Source of the DNA: CAWANF01 sp963783355
Lineage (GTDB): Bacteria > Bacteroidota > Rhodothermia > Balneolales > DATFMH01
NCBI GenBank assembly: GCA_963783355.1
Contig: CAWANF010000012.1
Coordinates: 186,001 to 250,000, forward strand
Length of the DNA stretch: 64,000 bases
Direction: 5' to 3'
In this document: positions 1 to 8,851 of the stretch, piece after piece
Numbering within the stretch: the stretch's first letter is position 1
Layout: every line of letters begins with the position of its first letter
Translations under genes and position numbers: made by a program
Notes under the pieces: model-generated
Databases searched by the model: none
Told to the model about the DNA's origin: nothing
What the model saw: only the letters and a program-made list of their open reading frames with translations

Positions 1-417
1 TTCCAGCGCACGAATCCCGAGCACATAACTTTGGAAACCAAATCCCGCGATAACGCCGTTGCAGGCACCGGCTGTCAATGAATTATGGCGAAATGATTCC
101 CGGGCATGAATGTTTGAGATATGTACTTCTACTTTTGGAATTTTCAACATGCTCAGTGCATCCCTGATCGCGACTGAGGTATGCGTAAATCCACCAAAAT
201 TCCCGATCAACCCCTCCTGTTCTGGCTGATGAACTAATTCGTGGATTTGCTCGATAATTTCCCCTTCGTGATTACTCTGAAAAAAAGAAAAGACATAGGA
301 AGGAAATGTCGTTTGCAGCAGCTTATATAAATCATCCAGAGTCTCATGTCCGTATGTATCCGGTTCCCTTTTGCCCAGCATATTCAGATTAGGCCCGTTC
401 AAAACAAATATCCTCAT
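1..417 (-). CDS. aroQ: Type II 3-dehydroquinate dehydratase, 3' end cut by window
   Basis: Dehydrates 3-dehydroquinate to 3-dehydroshikimate in the cytosolic shikimate pathway. I translated the minus strand from the ATG at 417: it opens with MRIFVLNGPNLNMLGKREP, the type II N-terminus with its catalytic-loop residues. Later come the FTHTSVAIRDAL and EVHISNIHARE segments that line the active site in this family. The 139 codons reach base 1 without a stop; family members run to about 145, so only a few residues are missing. The usual NPGAYTH reads NFGGFTH here. The start lies 1 nt past the HIT gene stop, so the two are probably translationally coupled. Confidence 0.93.
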   Translation of the reverse strand, partial: MRIFVLNGPNLNMLGKREPDTYGHETLDDLYKLLQTTFPSYVFSFFQSNHEGEIIEQIHELVHQPEQEGLIGNFGGFTHTSVAIRDALSMLKIPKVEVHISNIHARESFRHNSLTAGACNGVIAGFGFQSYVLGIRALE

Positions 418-418
418 C

Positions 419-817
419 TTAATCACCCAGTGTATTACGTATTTTTTCGGCAACTTTTTTTAAGTCATCCTGGTCAGCCGGTTTTCCTTCCTTCAGTGAT
501 ACAATTTGATCGGTTTTATAGATGGGGATCAAATGAATATGAGCATGAGGTACTTCCAATCCTTCCACAATAATACCGGTCCTGATGCATCCTGTTGCCT
601 TATCGATAGCATGAGCCAGCTTTTTAGAAAAAGCCATCATCGTTGCTAAACGCTCATCCGGTACATCAAACAGGTAGTCAATCTCTTCTTTCGGAACAAC
701 CAGAGTATGCCCGGAGCTTACCGGGTTAATATCCAGAAAAGCAAAATGATGCTCATCCTCCGCGATTTTATGACAGGGAATTTCACCGTTAATAATTTTT
801 GTGAAAACAGAAGCCAT
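419..817 (-). CDS. HIT family protein (HinT/Fhit-like nucleotide hydrolase)
   Basis: A 132-residue histidine-triad protein. The triad is seen at H91-A-H93-I-H95 followed by LIPI, and the N-terminal part (FTKIINGEIP, DINPVSSGHTLVVPK) is typical of the branch that hydrolyses AMP-linked substrates or dinucleoside polyphosphates. The substrate cannot be told from sequence. GAAGG sits 6 nt before the ATG and supports this start. It is the first gene of a tight pair with aroQ, which starts 1 nt beyond its stop. The length is normal for the family. Confidence 0.9.
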   Translation of the reverse strand: MASVFTKIINGEIPCHKIAEDEHHFAFLDINPVSSGHTLVVPKEEIDYLFDVPDERLATMMAFSKKLAHAIDKATGCIRTGIIVEGLEVPHAHIHLIPIYKTDQIVSLKEGKPADQDDLKKVAEKIRNTLGD

Positions 818-907
818 AATTCAATCCTTCATTACTATAAATTGCATTTGCCGTTAAAATAAACAATCGATTGTTGAATCCAATTTAACGATTAATATAT
901 CATCTTT

Positions 908-1879
908 TCACACCGACACATAATATACTACGGCATCACGTAAGCTTTTCTGCAACATTCCGGTTCTGATTCCCCAATCAAGATATCCGACTACTTCCGA
1001 TACAGCTAAAAACAGGATCTCCGGATCTTTCGCTTTGGGAAACATTTCAAGGCATAAGTCAAAAAGACTCCTGGACCGATGCAACTTACCTCTTATCTTT
1101 TCAAGACGCTTTTCCTGCATTTGAAGATGCTTGCTTGCAACCAACCCTGGATCCTGAATAATATTTCCGTGTCCGGGCATCACGAGCTGTGCTGATTCGC
1201 TCAATGCTTTCATGGAATTGCGCAGTTCACCTAAACTATCCCTTCTTTTACCGGTTTCTCTATCAAAAGCGATAACGGCATTGCTTGAAATATGTTCAAT
1301 CAATACATCTCCGCCAAAAGCAAAACCTGATTTCTCAATGAAAGCAACATGTCCGGGAGAATGCCCCGGCACAGATAGAACATCAAACGAATATGTACCG
1401 GTTTCCAAACAATTGCCAGGCAAAGCAGATGCGGGAATATCTAAAATATCTGAAAAAGATTGATACCACATCAGCTGTTTAAAAGCATATTCCTGAAACG
1501 AATCCGGAATACCTGCCCCGCCATAAAAATCCTGATACCGGCTTATTACAGGATTATGCTCAAAATTCACTTCTTCACCCTGAGGTTTAAGAATCGTTGC
1601 TCCGGACAAATCCGCCAGCCAGACAGCCAGGCCAAAATGATCAGGATGCCCGTGTGTCAACCATATTTCATCAATATCCGAAATTTCGGTGCCACGTTTT
1701 TTCAAACCTTCTTTTAAGGATCGAACCGCTTCATCCGTTTTCGGACCGGTATCAACTAATACTACCTTTTCATCCTTAATCAGATAAACATTCACATCTC
1801 CTACCGGAAAGGGCGTAGGAATAGGGATAGAATAAACACCTTCCGGCATCTTGTCGCTATTTTCTAAATTTTCAGGCAT
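908..1879 (-). CDS. Metallo-beta-lactamase-fold hydrolase
   Basis: A 323-residue cytosolic protein with the MBL metal signature THGHPDHFG (H76, H78, D80, H81). Further ligand regions follow at VPGHSPGH, GGDVL and VMPGHG. This order (HxHxDH, H, D, H) fits a dinuclear zinc hydrolase of the glyoxalase II/LACTB2 type. The C-terminal hundred residues are helical and resemble the winged-helix-like tail of LACTB2-type proteins. There is no signal peptide. The substrate is not predictable: LACTB2 relatives act on RNA and glyoxalase II relatives on thioesters. It reads in the same direction as the HIT-aroQ pair, 90 nt upstream of it. Confidence 0.85.
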   Translation of the reverse strand: MPENLENSDKMPEGVYSIPIPTPFPVGDVNVYLIKDEKVVLVDTGPKTDEAVRSLKEGLKKRGTEISDIDEIWLTHGHPDHFGLAVWLADLSGATILKPQGEEVNFEHNPVISRYQDFYGGAGIPDSFQEYAFKQLMWYQSFSDILDIPASALPGNCLETGTYSFDVLSVPGHSPGHVAFIEKSGFAFGGDVLIEHISSNAVIAFDRETGKRRDSLGELRNSMKALSESAQLVMPGHGNIIQDPGLVASKHLQMQEKRLEKIRGKLHRSRSLFDLCLEMFPKAKDPEILFLAVSEVVGYLDWGIRTGMLQKSLRDAVVYYVSV

Positions 1880-2146
1880 TTAATGTTTTATTTCTTCATG
1901 AACAGTGATAAACAAATGCGATACCCTTTTTATTCAATCAGTTTAAATATTCATAATATTTATCAATGGTAACGGTTTTTCTTGTAATATGACTACAGGA
2001 AAAAAAACAGTTAACAAAGAAGAACAACATTCGTCCATTCAGAGCTTAATTCGAGTTTTGGGCCATACAAATATTGACCGATAAAAAAAATGGATATCTC
2101 ATTTGCAATTAAGTAGCGACTCTCTTTATCTTTGTTGCCTGTCAAC

Positions 2147-2219
2147 GAATCGGTAGCTCAGCTGGTAGAGCAACGGCCTTTTAAGCCGTGGGTCGAGGGT
2201 TCGAGCCCCTCCCGATTCA
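2147..2219 (+). tRNA. tRNA-Lys (anticodon TTT)
   Basis: A 73-nt cloverleaf. The acceptor arm gaatcgg (2147-2153) pairs with ccgattc (2212-2218), with discriminator A at 2219. The D arm reads tagctcagctggtagagca. The anticodon arm acggc/gccgt encloses the loop cttttaa, with anticodon TTT at 2180-2182. The T arm carries the usual ggttcgagccc. No CCA is encoded, so it must be added after transcription. It is the first of two lysine tRNAs in tandem. Confidence 0.97.
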
Positions 2220-2233
2220 CTTTAGTCTTGTTG

Positions 2234-2270
2234 AGCTCTTAATCTTCATCGGTTAAGAGCTTTTCTTTTT
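2234..2270 (+). terminator. Rho-independent terminator of tRNA-Lys(TTT)
   Basis: Perfect 9-bp stem: agctcttaa (2234-2242) against ttaagagct (2253-2261), with a 10-nt loop. The run ttttcttttt follows directly. It lies 15 nt past the tRNA, so each lysine tRNA is its own transcription unit. Confidence 0.85.
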
Positions 2271-2367
2271 AAAATTCGATTTTGCGTTAATTGCATAACA
2301 TTCAGCAACTTACAAATGCAAAGATAAGGCTGAACTTTAATTTTGGATTATGTAAATTAACGCCTAC

Positions 2368-2440
2368 GGATCGGTAGCTCAGTTGGTAGAGCAGCGGTCT
2401 CTTAAACCGCGGGTCGTGAGTTCGAGCCTCACCCGATCCA
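2368..2440 (+). tRNA. tRNA-Lys (anticodon CTT)
   Basis: A 73-nt cloverleaf. The acceptor arm ggatcgg (2368-2374) pairs with ccgatcc (2433-2439), with discriminator A at 2440. The anticodon stem gcggt/accgc encloses the loop ctcttaa, with anticodon CTT at 2401-2403, reading AAG. CCA is not encoded. It is very similar to the TTT tRNA 150 nt upstream, so the pair probably arose by tandem duplication followed by an anticodon change. Confidence 0.97.
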
Positions 2441-2450
2441 CAAAAGGTAT

Positions 2451-2498
2451 AAGCCCATGAATGACATTATGTTAGTGTTGTTCGTGGGCTTTTTTTTA
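2451..2498 (+). terminator. Rho-independent terminator of tRNA-Lys(CTT)
   Basis: An 11-bp stem, aagcccatgaa (2451-2461) with ttcgtgggctt (2481-2491) including one G-U pair, followed by a run of eight T. It lies between the tRNA and the convergent polymerase gene and may slow transcription arriving from either side. Confidence 0.85.
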
Positions 2499-2613
2499 TC
2501 AGCCACGAAAACACCGAATTTCACGGAGTTCTTCAATGTCTTTCCGTGCTTCGATGACAATTTCTTTTTCTGACTTTTCCTTTACATTTACAAATACCAT
2601 CACGCAACCCTTC

Positions 2614-3945
2614 TTATGATCTTTCCAAAAAATGGGTTTTGCCTCCCACATCACACAGTTCAACGGCTTTGAATACAGTCTTTTTTCCATACAAGTTATT
2701 CACTTTATCTTCTGTCAGGTAAAGTTGCCGGCGGTTACTTTCTTCCTGGAAAAAAAGCTCCAGCTGATCAGATTGGTCCAAATCGAGCGTTCCGATTCCA
2801 ATGCCCCGCAGCGCATCACCCTGTGCCAAAATTTTTTCGATTAACGGGCGGGCAACCTTCATACATTCGTACAATATGTAGTCATCCAGGTTTGTTTTCC
2901 CTTCTGTATTAAACATAAACGACATTCCTTTATGTCCGGCATCCTGAATACGAAGGTAGGCATAATATCGTTCGCTGCGCACATTATAGCCGCGCATCCT
3001 GTAACACAACTGGGCAATACCTTTCAGAATCTCCGATTCCACTTTATCAGCGTCTTTGGTCTTGTCACTGAACGTATGCATATAATTCAACTGCTCGGGA
3101 ACAGTCACTCCAGGCACAAGAACCTTTGCCCGGTCTTTTCCGGCTATCATTTCGTAGACAAGCTTGCCAAAATAAGCGCCAAATTCCTTTTGAAAAATAT
3201 GGTACCCGCGATCGATACCATCCCGGATGGTTTTCAGCCCCTGCTTCTGCAACCTGATAAAACGGCGCCGGCCGATTCCCCATACTTCGTTCAGCGACAA
3301 CGGCCAGATGCGCTCCCGGGCATCATTCTCATCAAGGATGAGCGTGAGCCCGTTGGGTTTTTCCAGATCCGATGCCAGCTTGGAGTACGTCTTGGAGTAG
3401 CTGATGCCAATAGAGCATACCAGGTTCGTCTCTTTGAGAATATGCCGGGCAAGTGTATGCCCATAATCACGAATCACACTAACCGGCTTGTTCTTCAGAA
3501 AATTGATATCCAGGAAATACTCATCCATCGAATATTTTTCCACGTCACAGGCAAAATCACGCAGGACCGCTTCAATCTCATTGCTGATCCCTTTGTATTT
3601 TTCGTAATGAGCCTGCAGGCCGATGATATGCGGACACAACCGCTCCGCTTCAAAAGCGCTCATGCCCGTTTTTATCCCCAAGGCACGGGCTTCGTAGCTG
3701 CAGGTAGCCACAATACCACGGGGCGTTCCGTTTTCTTTATACCATCCGCCAATATAGACCGGCATGCCGTACAAGCCATAGCACATTTGTTCCACTTGCG
3801 CATAATAACAGTTCATATCCAGATGAAGGTAGAGCCTCGGTTTCAAAGATACATGTTGCATATCGCGGCTGACACAGCGATAATCTGTGATTTTGTGGAC
3901 ACCTTCTTCCAGATCGTATGTGCCGGGATGAATTGAAACAGACAT
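2614..3945 (-). CDS. Y-family DNA polymerase (DinB/UmuC-like)
   Basis: A translesion polymerase. The first catalytic block is LHLDMNCYYAQVEQ (the family's DMDxFFAxVE; here N-C-Y-Y), and the second is YSMDEYFLDI with the paired acidic residues. SIGISYSKTYSKLASDLEKPNG and WGIGRR are the palm and helix-hairpin-helix regions of the family, and the little-finger domain follows. The frame is open back to 4038, but the ATG at 3945 gives a 443-residue protein and removes an implausible N-terminal extension. A still later start (MQHVSLKPRLYLHLD) is possible. No beta-clamp motif is obvious at the C-terminus. It is divergent from the gene at 4030 across a 32-nt dyad, and SOS control is plausible but not shown. 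Confidence 0.88.
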   Translation of the reverse strand: MSVSIHPGTYDLEEGVHKITDYRCVSRDMQHVSLKPRLYLHLDMNCYYAQVEQMCYGLYGMPVYIGGWYKENGTPRGIVATCSYEARALGIKTGMSAFEAERLCPHIIGLQAHYEKYKGISNEIEAVLRDFACDVEKYSMDEYFLDINFLKNKPVSVIRDYGHTLARHILKETNLVCSIGISYSKTYSKLASDLEKPNGLTLILDENDARERIWPLSLNEVWGIGRRRFIRLQKQGLKTIRDGIDRGYHIFQKEFGAYFGKLVYEMIAGKDRAKVLVPGVTVPEQLNYMHTFSDKTKDADKVESEILKGIAQLCYRMRGYNVRSERYYAYLRIQDAGHKGMSFMFNTEGKTNLDDYILYECMKVARPLIEKILAQGDALRGIGIGTLDLDQSDQLELFFQEESNRRQLYLTEDKVNNLYGKKTVFKAVELCDVGGKTHFLERS

Positions 3946-3976
3946 ATCAAAAATGCTTTTTTGTAGTGATGAAAGT

Positions 3977-4008
3977 TTGTATAATATATATGTGTAATAT
4001 ATGTACAA
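3977..4008. promoter_or_regulatory. Long AT-rich dyad between divergent genes
   Basis: A 32-nt imperfect palindrome running from TTGTATAATATA to ATATATGTACAA, centred at 3992/3993, in the gap between the Y-family polymerase start (3945) and the gene at 4030. Its size and place suit an operator covering both promoters. It does not match the proteobacterial or Gram-positive LexA boxes as I know them. Its function is inferred from position and symmetry only. Confidence 0.45.
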
Positions 4009-4029
4009 GAACTGACAGAATGTGTCACT

Positions 4030-4341
4030 ATGCAACAATTAATTCAGGAAAAAGTAAACGTATTGGCCGTATTCCGAAGTTTCAGGGATAAAGGTGAACA
4101 AGGTCATGGTGGCAAAGTTCACAAACGTATTGAGCCTTATCGCATTAAAAGAAATAATGGAGACGTATACAAAGTTGCCGAAATCAGAAAATCGTATGCG
4201 GCACGGAAGGGCCCCAATCTGCACATCCATTATATAATAAAAACTACCGAGGGCAGGTATTTTGATTTGGTTTTTGATTCCGGAGAATTAAACTGGATTA
4301 TTTTATACGAATTTGACGGATTTTACCTGAACCCAGGGTAA
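4030..4341 (+). CDS. Small basic protein divergent from the polymerase gene
   Basis: 103 residues, cytosolic, no signal or membrane segment. The central part alternates short strands (PYRIKR, VYKVAEIRKSY, HIHYIIKTTEG, YFDLVFDSGE, WIILYEF), suggesting a small beta-rich domain. The pattern of a basic strand, VxEI, HYxxxTxxGxxFxL and a final W-x-L resembles my memory of DUF6504, a family found beside ImuB/DinB-type polymerases, but I cannot confirm this. The shared intergenic dyad suggests co-regulation with the polymerase. No strong ribosome binding site is seen before the ATG. Confidence 0.6.
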   Translation: MQQLIQEKVNVLAVFRSFRDKGEQGHGGKVHKRIEPYRIKRNNGDVYKVAEIRKSYAARKGPNLHIHYIIKTTEGRYFDLVFDSGELNWIILYEFDGFYLNPG

Positions 4342-4471
4342 TGGTTGCTCTTCAGGCTTTACCTTTTTAATCGTCATATTCATAATTCTCACTATGAAAA
4401 GCTTTCATCACCGGGGTAATAAGTGTAGTCGAAACCAGAACGGACAAAGGATTCCAATTACGTTTTTTTGG

Positions 4472-7400
4472 TCAATCAAATTTTCCGAACCGAAGAGCAA
4501 GTGTTGGTAACACCAGGATATTTAATATAGTTGAGGTGATCAGCCCGCCGAGTATCACAATCGCCATCGGACCTTCGATTTCACGGCCGGCAGCACCACT
4601 GCCAAGAGCCAGGGGAAGTAATCCCAGTGCCGTAACCAGGGCTGTCATCAAAATTGGAGATAATCGTTCAGAGGCGCCTTTTAAAGCGGTCTCAAAACCC
4701 CATTCATACCCTTCTTCTGTCACTAAATGCTGGAAATGAGAAATCATCATAATTCCATTACGAATAGTAATTCCGAACAGGGTCACAAATCCGACCATAG
4801 AACCGATAGATAATCCTCCGTTTGTAATGAAAACTGCAAATAGGCCTCCAACCAGAGCAAATGGAAGATTTAAGACAATAAGCAACAGGTTCCGGTAATG
4901 CCCCATAACGACAGATAACAAAATGAGGATACCAGCCAATGCAATTAGGGAATAGATTATCAAATCCCGTCTGGATTTTGCCTGTGCCTTAGCCGTACCG
5001 GTAAAGGCCACATAAGTTCCTTCTGGAAATGATATTTTCTTTTTGATTGCCGCTTTAGCTTCTTTTACGAAATTGCCGACATTCCCTCCCTTTACATTGC
5101 AAGTTATCACCTGTACACGACGTGCCCCTTCATGAAGTATTGAATACGGACCAGAGGTTTCATAAATATCCGCTAACTGCCCAAGACGTACATACACACC
5201 GGTCGGACTCTCAATAGGAATCTTAGCCACCTCACTTATGTCATTTCTCAATCCCGGTTTCAATATCACAGCAACATTTATTATACGAATACCCTGGTAA
5301 ATCTGTCCAACCTCAAGGCCTTTATATAAACTGCTGATTTTGTCCATCACTTCAACAGGAGTAAATCCCCAGCGGGCTAAATCCTGTTTCCGTAAACGAA
5401 TTCTCATTTGCGGGGCATTTGGCGGAGCCTGAAGCCGGACGCCCTGAGCATCGGGAATGGTTTTGAGTATGTTTTCAACCTGCCGGGCTTTATTTCCAAT
5501 AACATTCAGATTATTACCGAATATATTCACCACCACCGCGGCAGTATAGCCCGAAAGTGTTTCTTCTATTCTCTCGGTCAGGAAACTATCCATCGAAAAA
5601 TTAGCAGCCGGGAACTTCGCAAGAATCTGGCGAATGGCTTTTTGAGCTTTTGGATATTCCTTCCTCGTCAAAGGTTTTAAATCCAGCTCAATTTCACTTT
5701 GCTGCGGCCCCAGGATATCTTCCGCTTCCTGAGAACGCCCGATACGCTGTGCAAAAGCACGCACGTATGGTAGTTTCAATAAAGCCGCCCCCACTTTCTG
5801 TCCAAGCTGCTCGGACCGTTCGATCGAACTTCCGGGTGCCAACGCCATTTCCAGTACATAATGACCCTCTCTGAGTGCCGGCAAAAAACTCTCATTCAGA
5901 TAAGGTACCGTTAATGCACCGAAAACTATCAGTGCTATCACGCCTCCAATAACTATTTTGGGAAATTTTTCTATGGAAGCCAATATTCTCATATATCCAT
6001 TTTTAAGCCAGGACACCACGGGAGGATCGACTTGCGAAATTTCCCTGTTTCCCAACAAAATCAAACTTAATGCCGGAGTGATTGTTATGGCTACAAGCAA
6101 AGAAGCAAGTATAGCCAATATGTAAGCTATTCCTAAGGGAGCAAAAAGTTTGCCGGCCACACCAGACATGGAAAGTATGGGAAGAAATACCAAAATTACC
6201 GCAAAGGTAGCATACACAACCGCACTGCGGACTTCCAGGGATGCATCAAATACCACTTTTATTATCGATTTCGGCTGCTCTTTTTTTCGGTTTTCCTGCA
6301 GCCGCCGAAGAATATTTTCCACATCGATAACAGCATCATCAACGACCTCTCCAATGGCAATAGCCAGACCACCTAATGTCATGGTATTTAAAGTGATACC
6401 AAGTTTTTCAAGAATAATTACTGCCGTTAAAAGAGAAAGGGGGATAGCTATGCAGGAAATGGCTGCCGTTCGCAGGTTAAAAAGGAATAACGACAGTACG
6501 ATGATGACCAAAATACCGCCAAGCAATAAATCCATCGATAAATTATGGATAGCAGTATGAATAAAATCAGCAGGACGAAACAGATGACTGTGAAGCTGAA
6601 TATGCAATTTCTTCAAACCGGGTTTCAGACTTTGCAGCGCACGCTCGACGTTGGTCGTTACCGCTTCTGTATTGGCTCCATATTGTGATACAACATTTAT
6701 AATGACCCCCGTTTTGCCATTGATAGTTGCAGATCCTGCCGGTGGTTCATAACCGATTTTTACTTTGGCTACATCTCCCAAAGTCACGTTTGTGCCATTT
6801 CGATACAGAATGACAGTCTGAGCCAGTTCTTTAGGAGTCGGTGATTGTCCTTTTATCTGCAACGTAACCTGTTGATTGCCGGTATCAATAAATCCGGCGC
6901 CCCTGATCCCGGTCGCTTTTCCGGCAGCCGCTACTATATCACTCAAATCCAAATGATAACGGTACATAGAATCGGGATTGACCTGGATTTGAAGCTCTTT
7001 GACTTCTTTTCCAAACACGGTCACATTTCCTACACCCGGAACTGCTAAGAGCCGGGGCTTCAGTGTCCAGTCGGCCACAGATCGTAATTTCATGACAGAC
7101 TGTTTCTGTGACGTTAATCCAAGAACCAGAATACGTCCCATCGTAGACGTCAACGGCGTCATGGTCGGCGCTTTAACCCCCGACGGCAACAAACTCGCAA
7201 CGGTTGTCAGCCGTTCAGCGATCATTTGTCGATCCCGGTAAATATCGCTCTTATCTTTAAAAGTGAGCGTAATGACCGATACTCCCTGAATTGATCCAGA
7301 ACGCATGGATACCAAATCCCTGGCACCGTTTAAAATATTTTCGATGGGCTGAGTAACTAATTGCTCGACTTGCTCTGGAGACAGGCCGGGAGCTTCGGTC

Positions 7401-7570
7401 TGGATGACAACTTCCGGAGGAGCAAAATTTGGGAATATACTGTACCTGGCCCTGGTAATGATAAAAATTCCATAAAACACCAATATCGTTGCCAATGCTA
7501 TTACGATCCCTTTAAATTTCAGGGAAAAGTGTACGATATGTGAAAGGATTCCACCTTGATTTTCAGCCAT
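4472..7570 (-). CDS. RND efflux permease, CusA/CzcA-like
   Basis: Proton-driven inner-membrane pump subunit of 1032 residues, the full RND length. One membrane helix is followed by a large periplasmic loop, then a helix bundle; the whole is repeated. The fourth-helix motif GEVVDDAVIDVENI carries the acidic residues of the heavy-metal (HME) branch, and FAPPEVVIQTEAPGLSPEQVEQ is typical of CzcA/CusA relatives. The frame opens at a TTG (7576), but the ATG at 7570, 2 nt past the adaptor's stop, is the better start. The substrate is not clear, because I could not place the CusA methionine triad. No outer-membrane factor gene is nearby. Confidence 0.9.
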   Translation of the reverse strand: MAENQGGILSHIVHFSLKFKGIVIALATILVFYGIFIITRARYSIFPNFAPPEVVIQTEAPGLSPEQVEQLVTQPIENILNGARDLVSMRSGSIQGVSVITLTFKDKSDIYRDRQMIAERLTTVASLLPSGVKAPTMTPLTSTMGRILVLGLTSQKQSVMKLRSVADWTLKPRLLAVPGVGNVTVFGKEVKELQIQVNPDSMYRYHLDLSDIVAAAGKATGIRGAGFIDTGNQQVTLQIKGQSPTPKELAQTVILYRNGTNVTLGDVAKVKIGYEPPAGSATINGKTGVIINVVSQYGANTEAVTTNVERALQSLKPGLKKLHIQLHSHLFRPADFIHTAIHNLSMDLLLGGILVIIVLSLFLFNLRTAAISCIAIPLSLLTAVIILEKLGITLNTMTLGGLAIAIGEVVDDAVIDVENILRRLQENRKKEQPKSIIKVVFDASLEVRSAVVYATFAVILVFLPILSMSGVAGKLFAPLGIAYILAILASLLVAITITPALSLILLGNREISQVDPPVVSWLKNGYMRILASIEKFPKIVIGGVIALIVFGALTVPYLNESFLPALREGHYVLEMALAPGSSIERSEQLGQKVGAALLKLPYVRAFAQRIGRSQEAEDILGPQQSEIELDLKPLTRKEYPKAQKAIRQILAKFPAANFSMDSFLTERIEETLSGYTAAVVVNIFGNNLNVIGNKARQVENILKTIPDAQGVRLQAPPNAPQMRIRLRKQDLARWGFTPVEVMDKISSLYKGLEVGQIYQGIRIINVAVILKPGLRNDISEVAKIPIESPTGVYVRLGQLADIYETSGPYSILHEGARRVQVITCNVKGGNVGNFVKEAKAAIKKKISFPEGTYVAFTGTAKAQAKSRRDLIIYSLIALAGILILLSVVMGHYRNLLLIVLNLPFALVGGLFAVFITNGGLSIGSMVGFVTLFGITIRNGIMMISHFQHLVTEEGYEWGFETALKGASERLSPILMTALVTALGLLPLALGSGAAGREIEGPMAIVILGGLITSTILNILVLPTLALRFGKFD

Positions 7571-7572
7571 AA

Positions 7573-8631
7573 TCAATCGTCGTCCCCGTCACCCTGTTGA
7601 ACAGGCATCTTTGAGAGCATTTCCTGTGAAAGTAAATACTGAGCACCTGAAACCACCACATGATCATTTTTCGTAATATTTTTCTTTGCAACCCATCCGT
7701 TTCCGAATGAATAAGCAGTTGATATGCTTTTTCTCATGAATTTTTCGGGGCCTGTTTGCACATATATCCATGGCAATCCTTGTGCCCAAACTACAGATGA
7801 GTCAGGAATAAACACTCCGGAATAGGATTCCCTGGTCGGTATTCTGGCTATTACATTCATATCAGGGGCCAATTCGTTCGAATTGCCTTCTGTCAGATAA
7901 AAATATCCCCGCTTTTGTATTCTTTGATCTATTTTTGGGGACTTAGAAATGTATCGAGCCGCCGATTGTCTTAATTTGGAAACTTTAATAGTAATTTTTG
8001 CGGGAGGATTGAAATTAGCAGACACATTTTCCGAAGGCGTGATTAAAACGAGCCAGGAATCTTGATTAATAACCTTATCTAATTTAGGTGATCCGTTCGT
8101 TACCCATTTAGTAATAACCGCTCCCCATTCCTGGCGAATACTGTCCGTCATAGCTCTAAGAGATAAACGGGCCTCTTCATAGTCCGACTGATCGGCAATC
8201 CATTGAGCTCTTTCCGCTTCAAATATTTTCTGAGAAGTTTGCTGGTTTTTATACAATTTCGAAATTCGATCATATTCTTTCTGAGAGACAAACAATTGGG
8301 CTTTCTGCTTCTTCATCAGGGCGCTTTCCTGCTGATAGCGAATTCTCATCGTTGTCAAATCGTGTGGGGACAAAACAACACCTGGTTCTCTTAGCTGTCG
8401 ATACACTTTCTCTTTTTTTAGTAAAGCTGCCTGAATGCCTTCTTCTTGTTGAACTCCTTTTGAAAGAGTCAAACCTGTATTGTCTGTATGAGGGTCGGAA
8501 GTGGCAACTGAAGGTGCATCATCCGTGTCATTTTTATCTGATTTTGAACATGAAACCAGTGTGGGTATAACAATTAAAAACGTAAGATAAAGAATCCCCT
8601 TACACCAGCCTGATATGATTTTTATAGCCAT
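7573..8631 (-). CDS. RND periplasmic adaptor lipoprotein
   Basis: A membrane-fusion subunit that should link the RND pump to an outer-membrane channel. The N-terminus has a hydrophobic segment ending in a lipobox (LVSC), so it is probably an inner-membrane-anchored lipoprotein. A coiled-coil hairpin spans roughly residues 95-165 (rich in K, Q, E; KEYDRISKLYKNQQTSQKIFE). Beta-barrel and membrane-proximal parts follow (MNVIARIP, VFIPDSSVV, KNDHVVVSGAQYLLS). At 352 residues it is a compact member, and the CusB-type N-terminal metal-binding domain is not evident. The acidic tail ends 2 nt before the pump's ATG, so the two are co-translated. No clear ribosome binding site precedes its start. Confidence 0.85.
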   Translation of the reverse strand: MAIKIISGWCKGILYLTFLIVIPTLVSCSKSDKNDTDDAPSVATSDPHTDNTGLTLSKGVQQEEGIQAALLKKEKVYRQLREPGVVLSPHDLTTMRIRYQQESALMKKQKAQLFVSQKEYDRISKLYKNQQTSQKIFEAERAQWIADQSDYEEARLSLRAMTDSIRQEWGAVITKWVTNGSPKLDKVINQDSWLVLITPSENVSANFNPPAKITIKVSKLRQSAARYISKSPKIDQRIQKRGYFYLTEGNSNELAPDMNVIARIPTRESYSGVFIPDSSVVWAQGLPWIYVQTGPEKFMRKSISTAYSFGNGWVAKKNITKNDHVVVSGAQYLLSQEMLSKMPVQQGDGDDD

Positions 8632-8851
8632 CTAAATAACATTTAACGATACTTTCGAGGTAAACAATTCTCTTTATGGTCTTCAGTTTAGAAAATATAG
8701 ATGCTACCGGCAGATCACCATTACATTTCGATTACAAAAAAGGGATCGAAGAAGAATGGAATAAGGGGAATAGAGAAATGTTGATTTCTAAATTTTGAAA
8801 GAGAAAAACTTTTGTTAGAAAATCTATTATTTCAGCATTAATAATTTCTTC

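Noticed and set aside
2499..2690. A 63-codon minus-strand frame overlapping the end of the polymerase
   Set aside because: Shares no motif with any family, partly covers the polymerase in another frame and lies against the tRNA terminator. The cacggagttc text resembles non-coding repeat debris.
2932..3936. A 334-codon plus-strand frame inside the polymerase gene
   Set aside because: It is the opposite-strand shadow of the Y-family polymerase; the product has no domain or ribosome binding site, whereas the minus frame has clear catalytic blocks.
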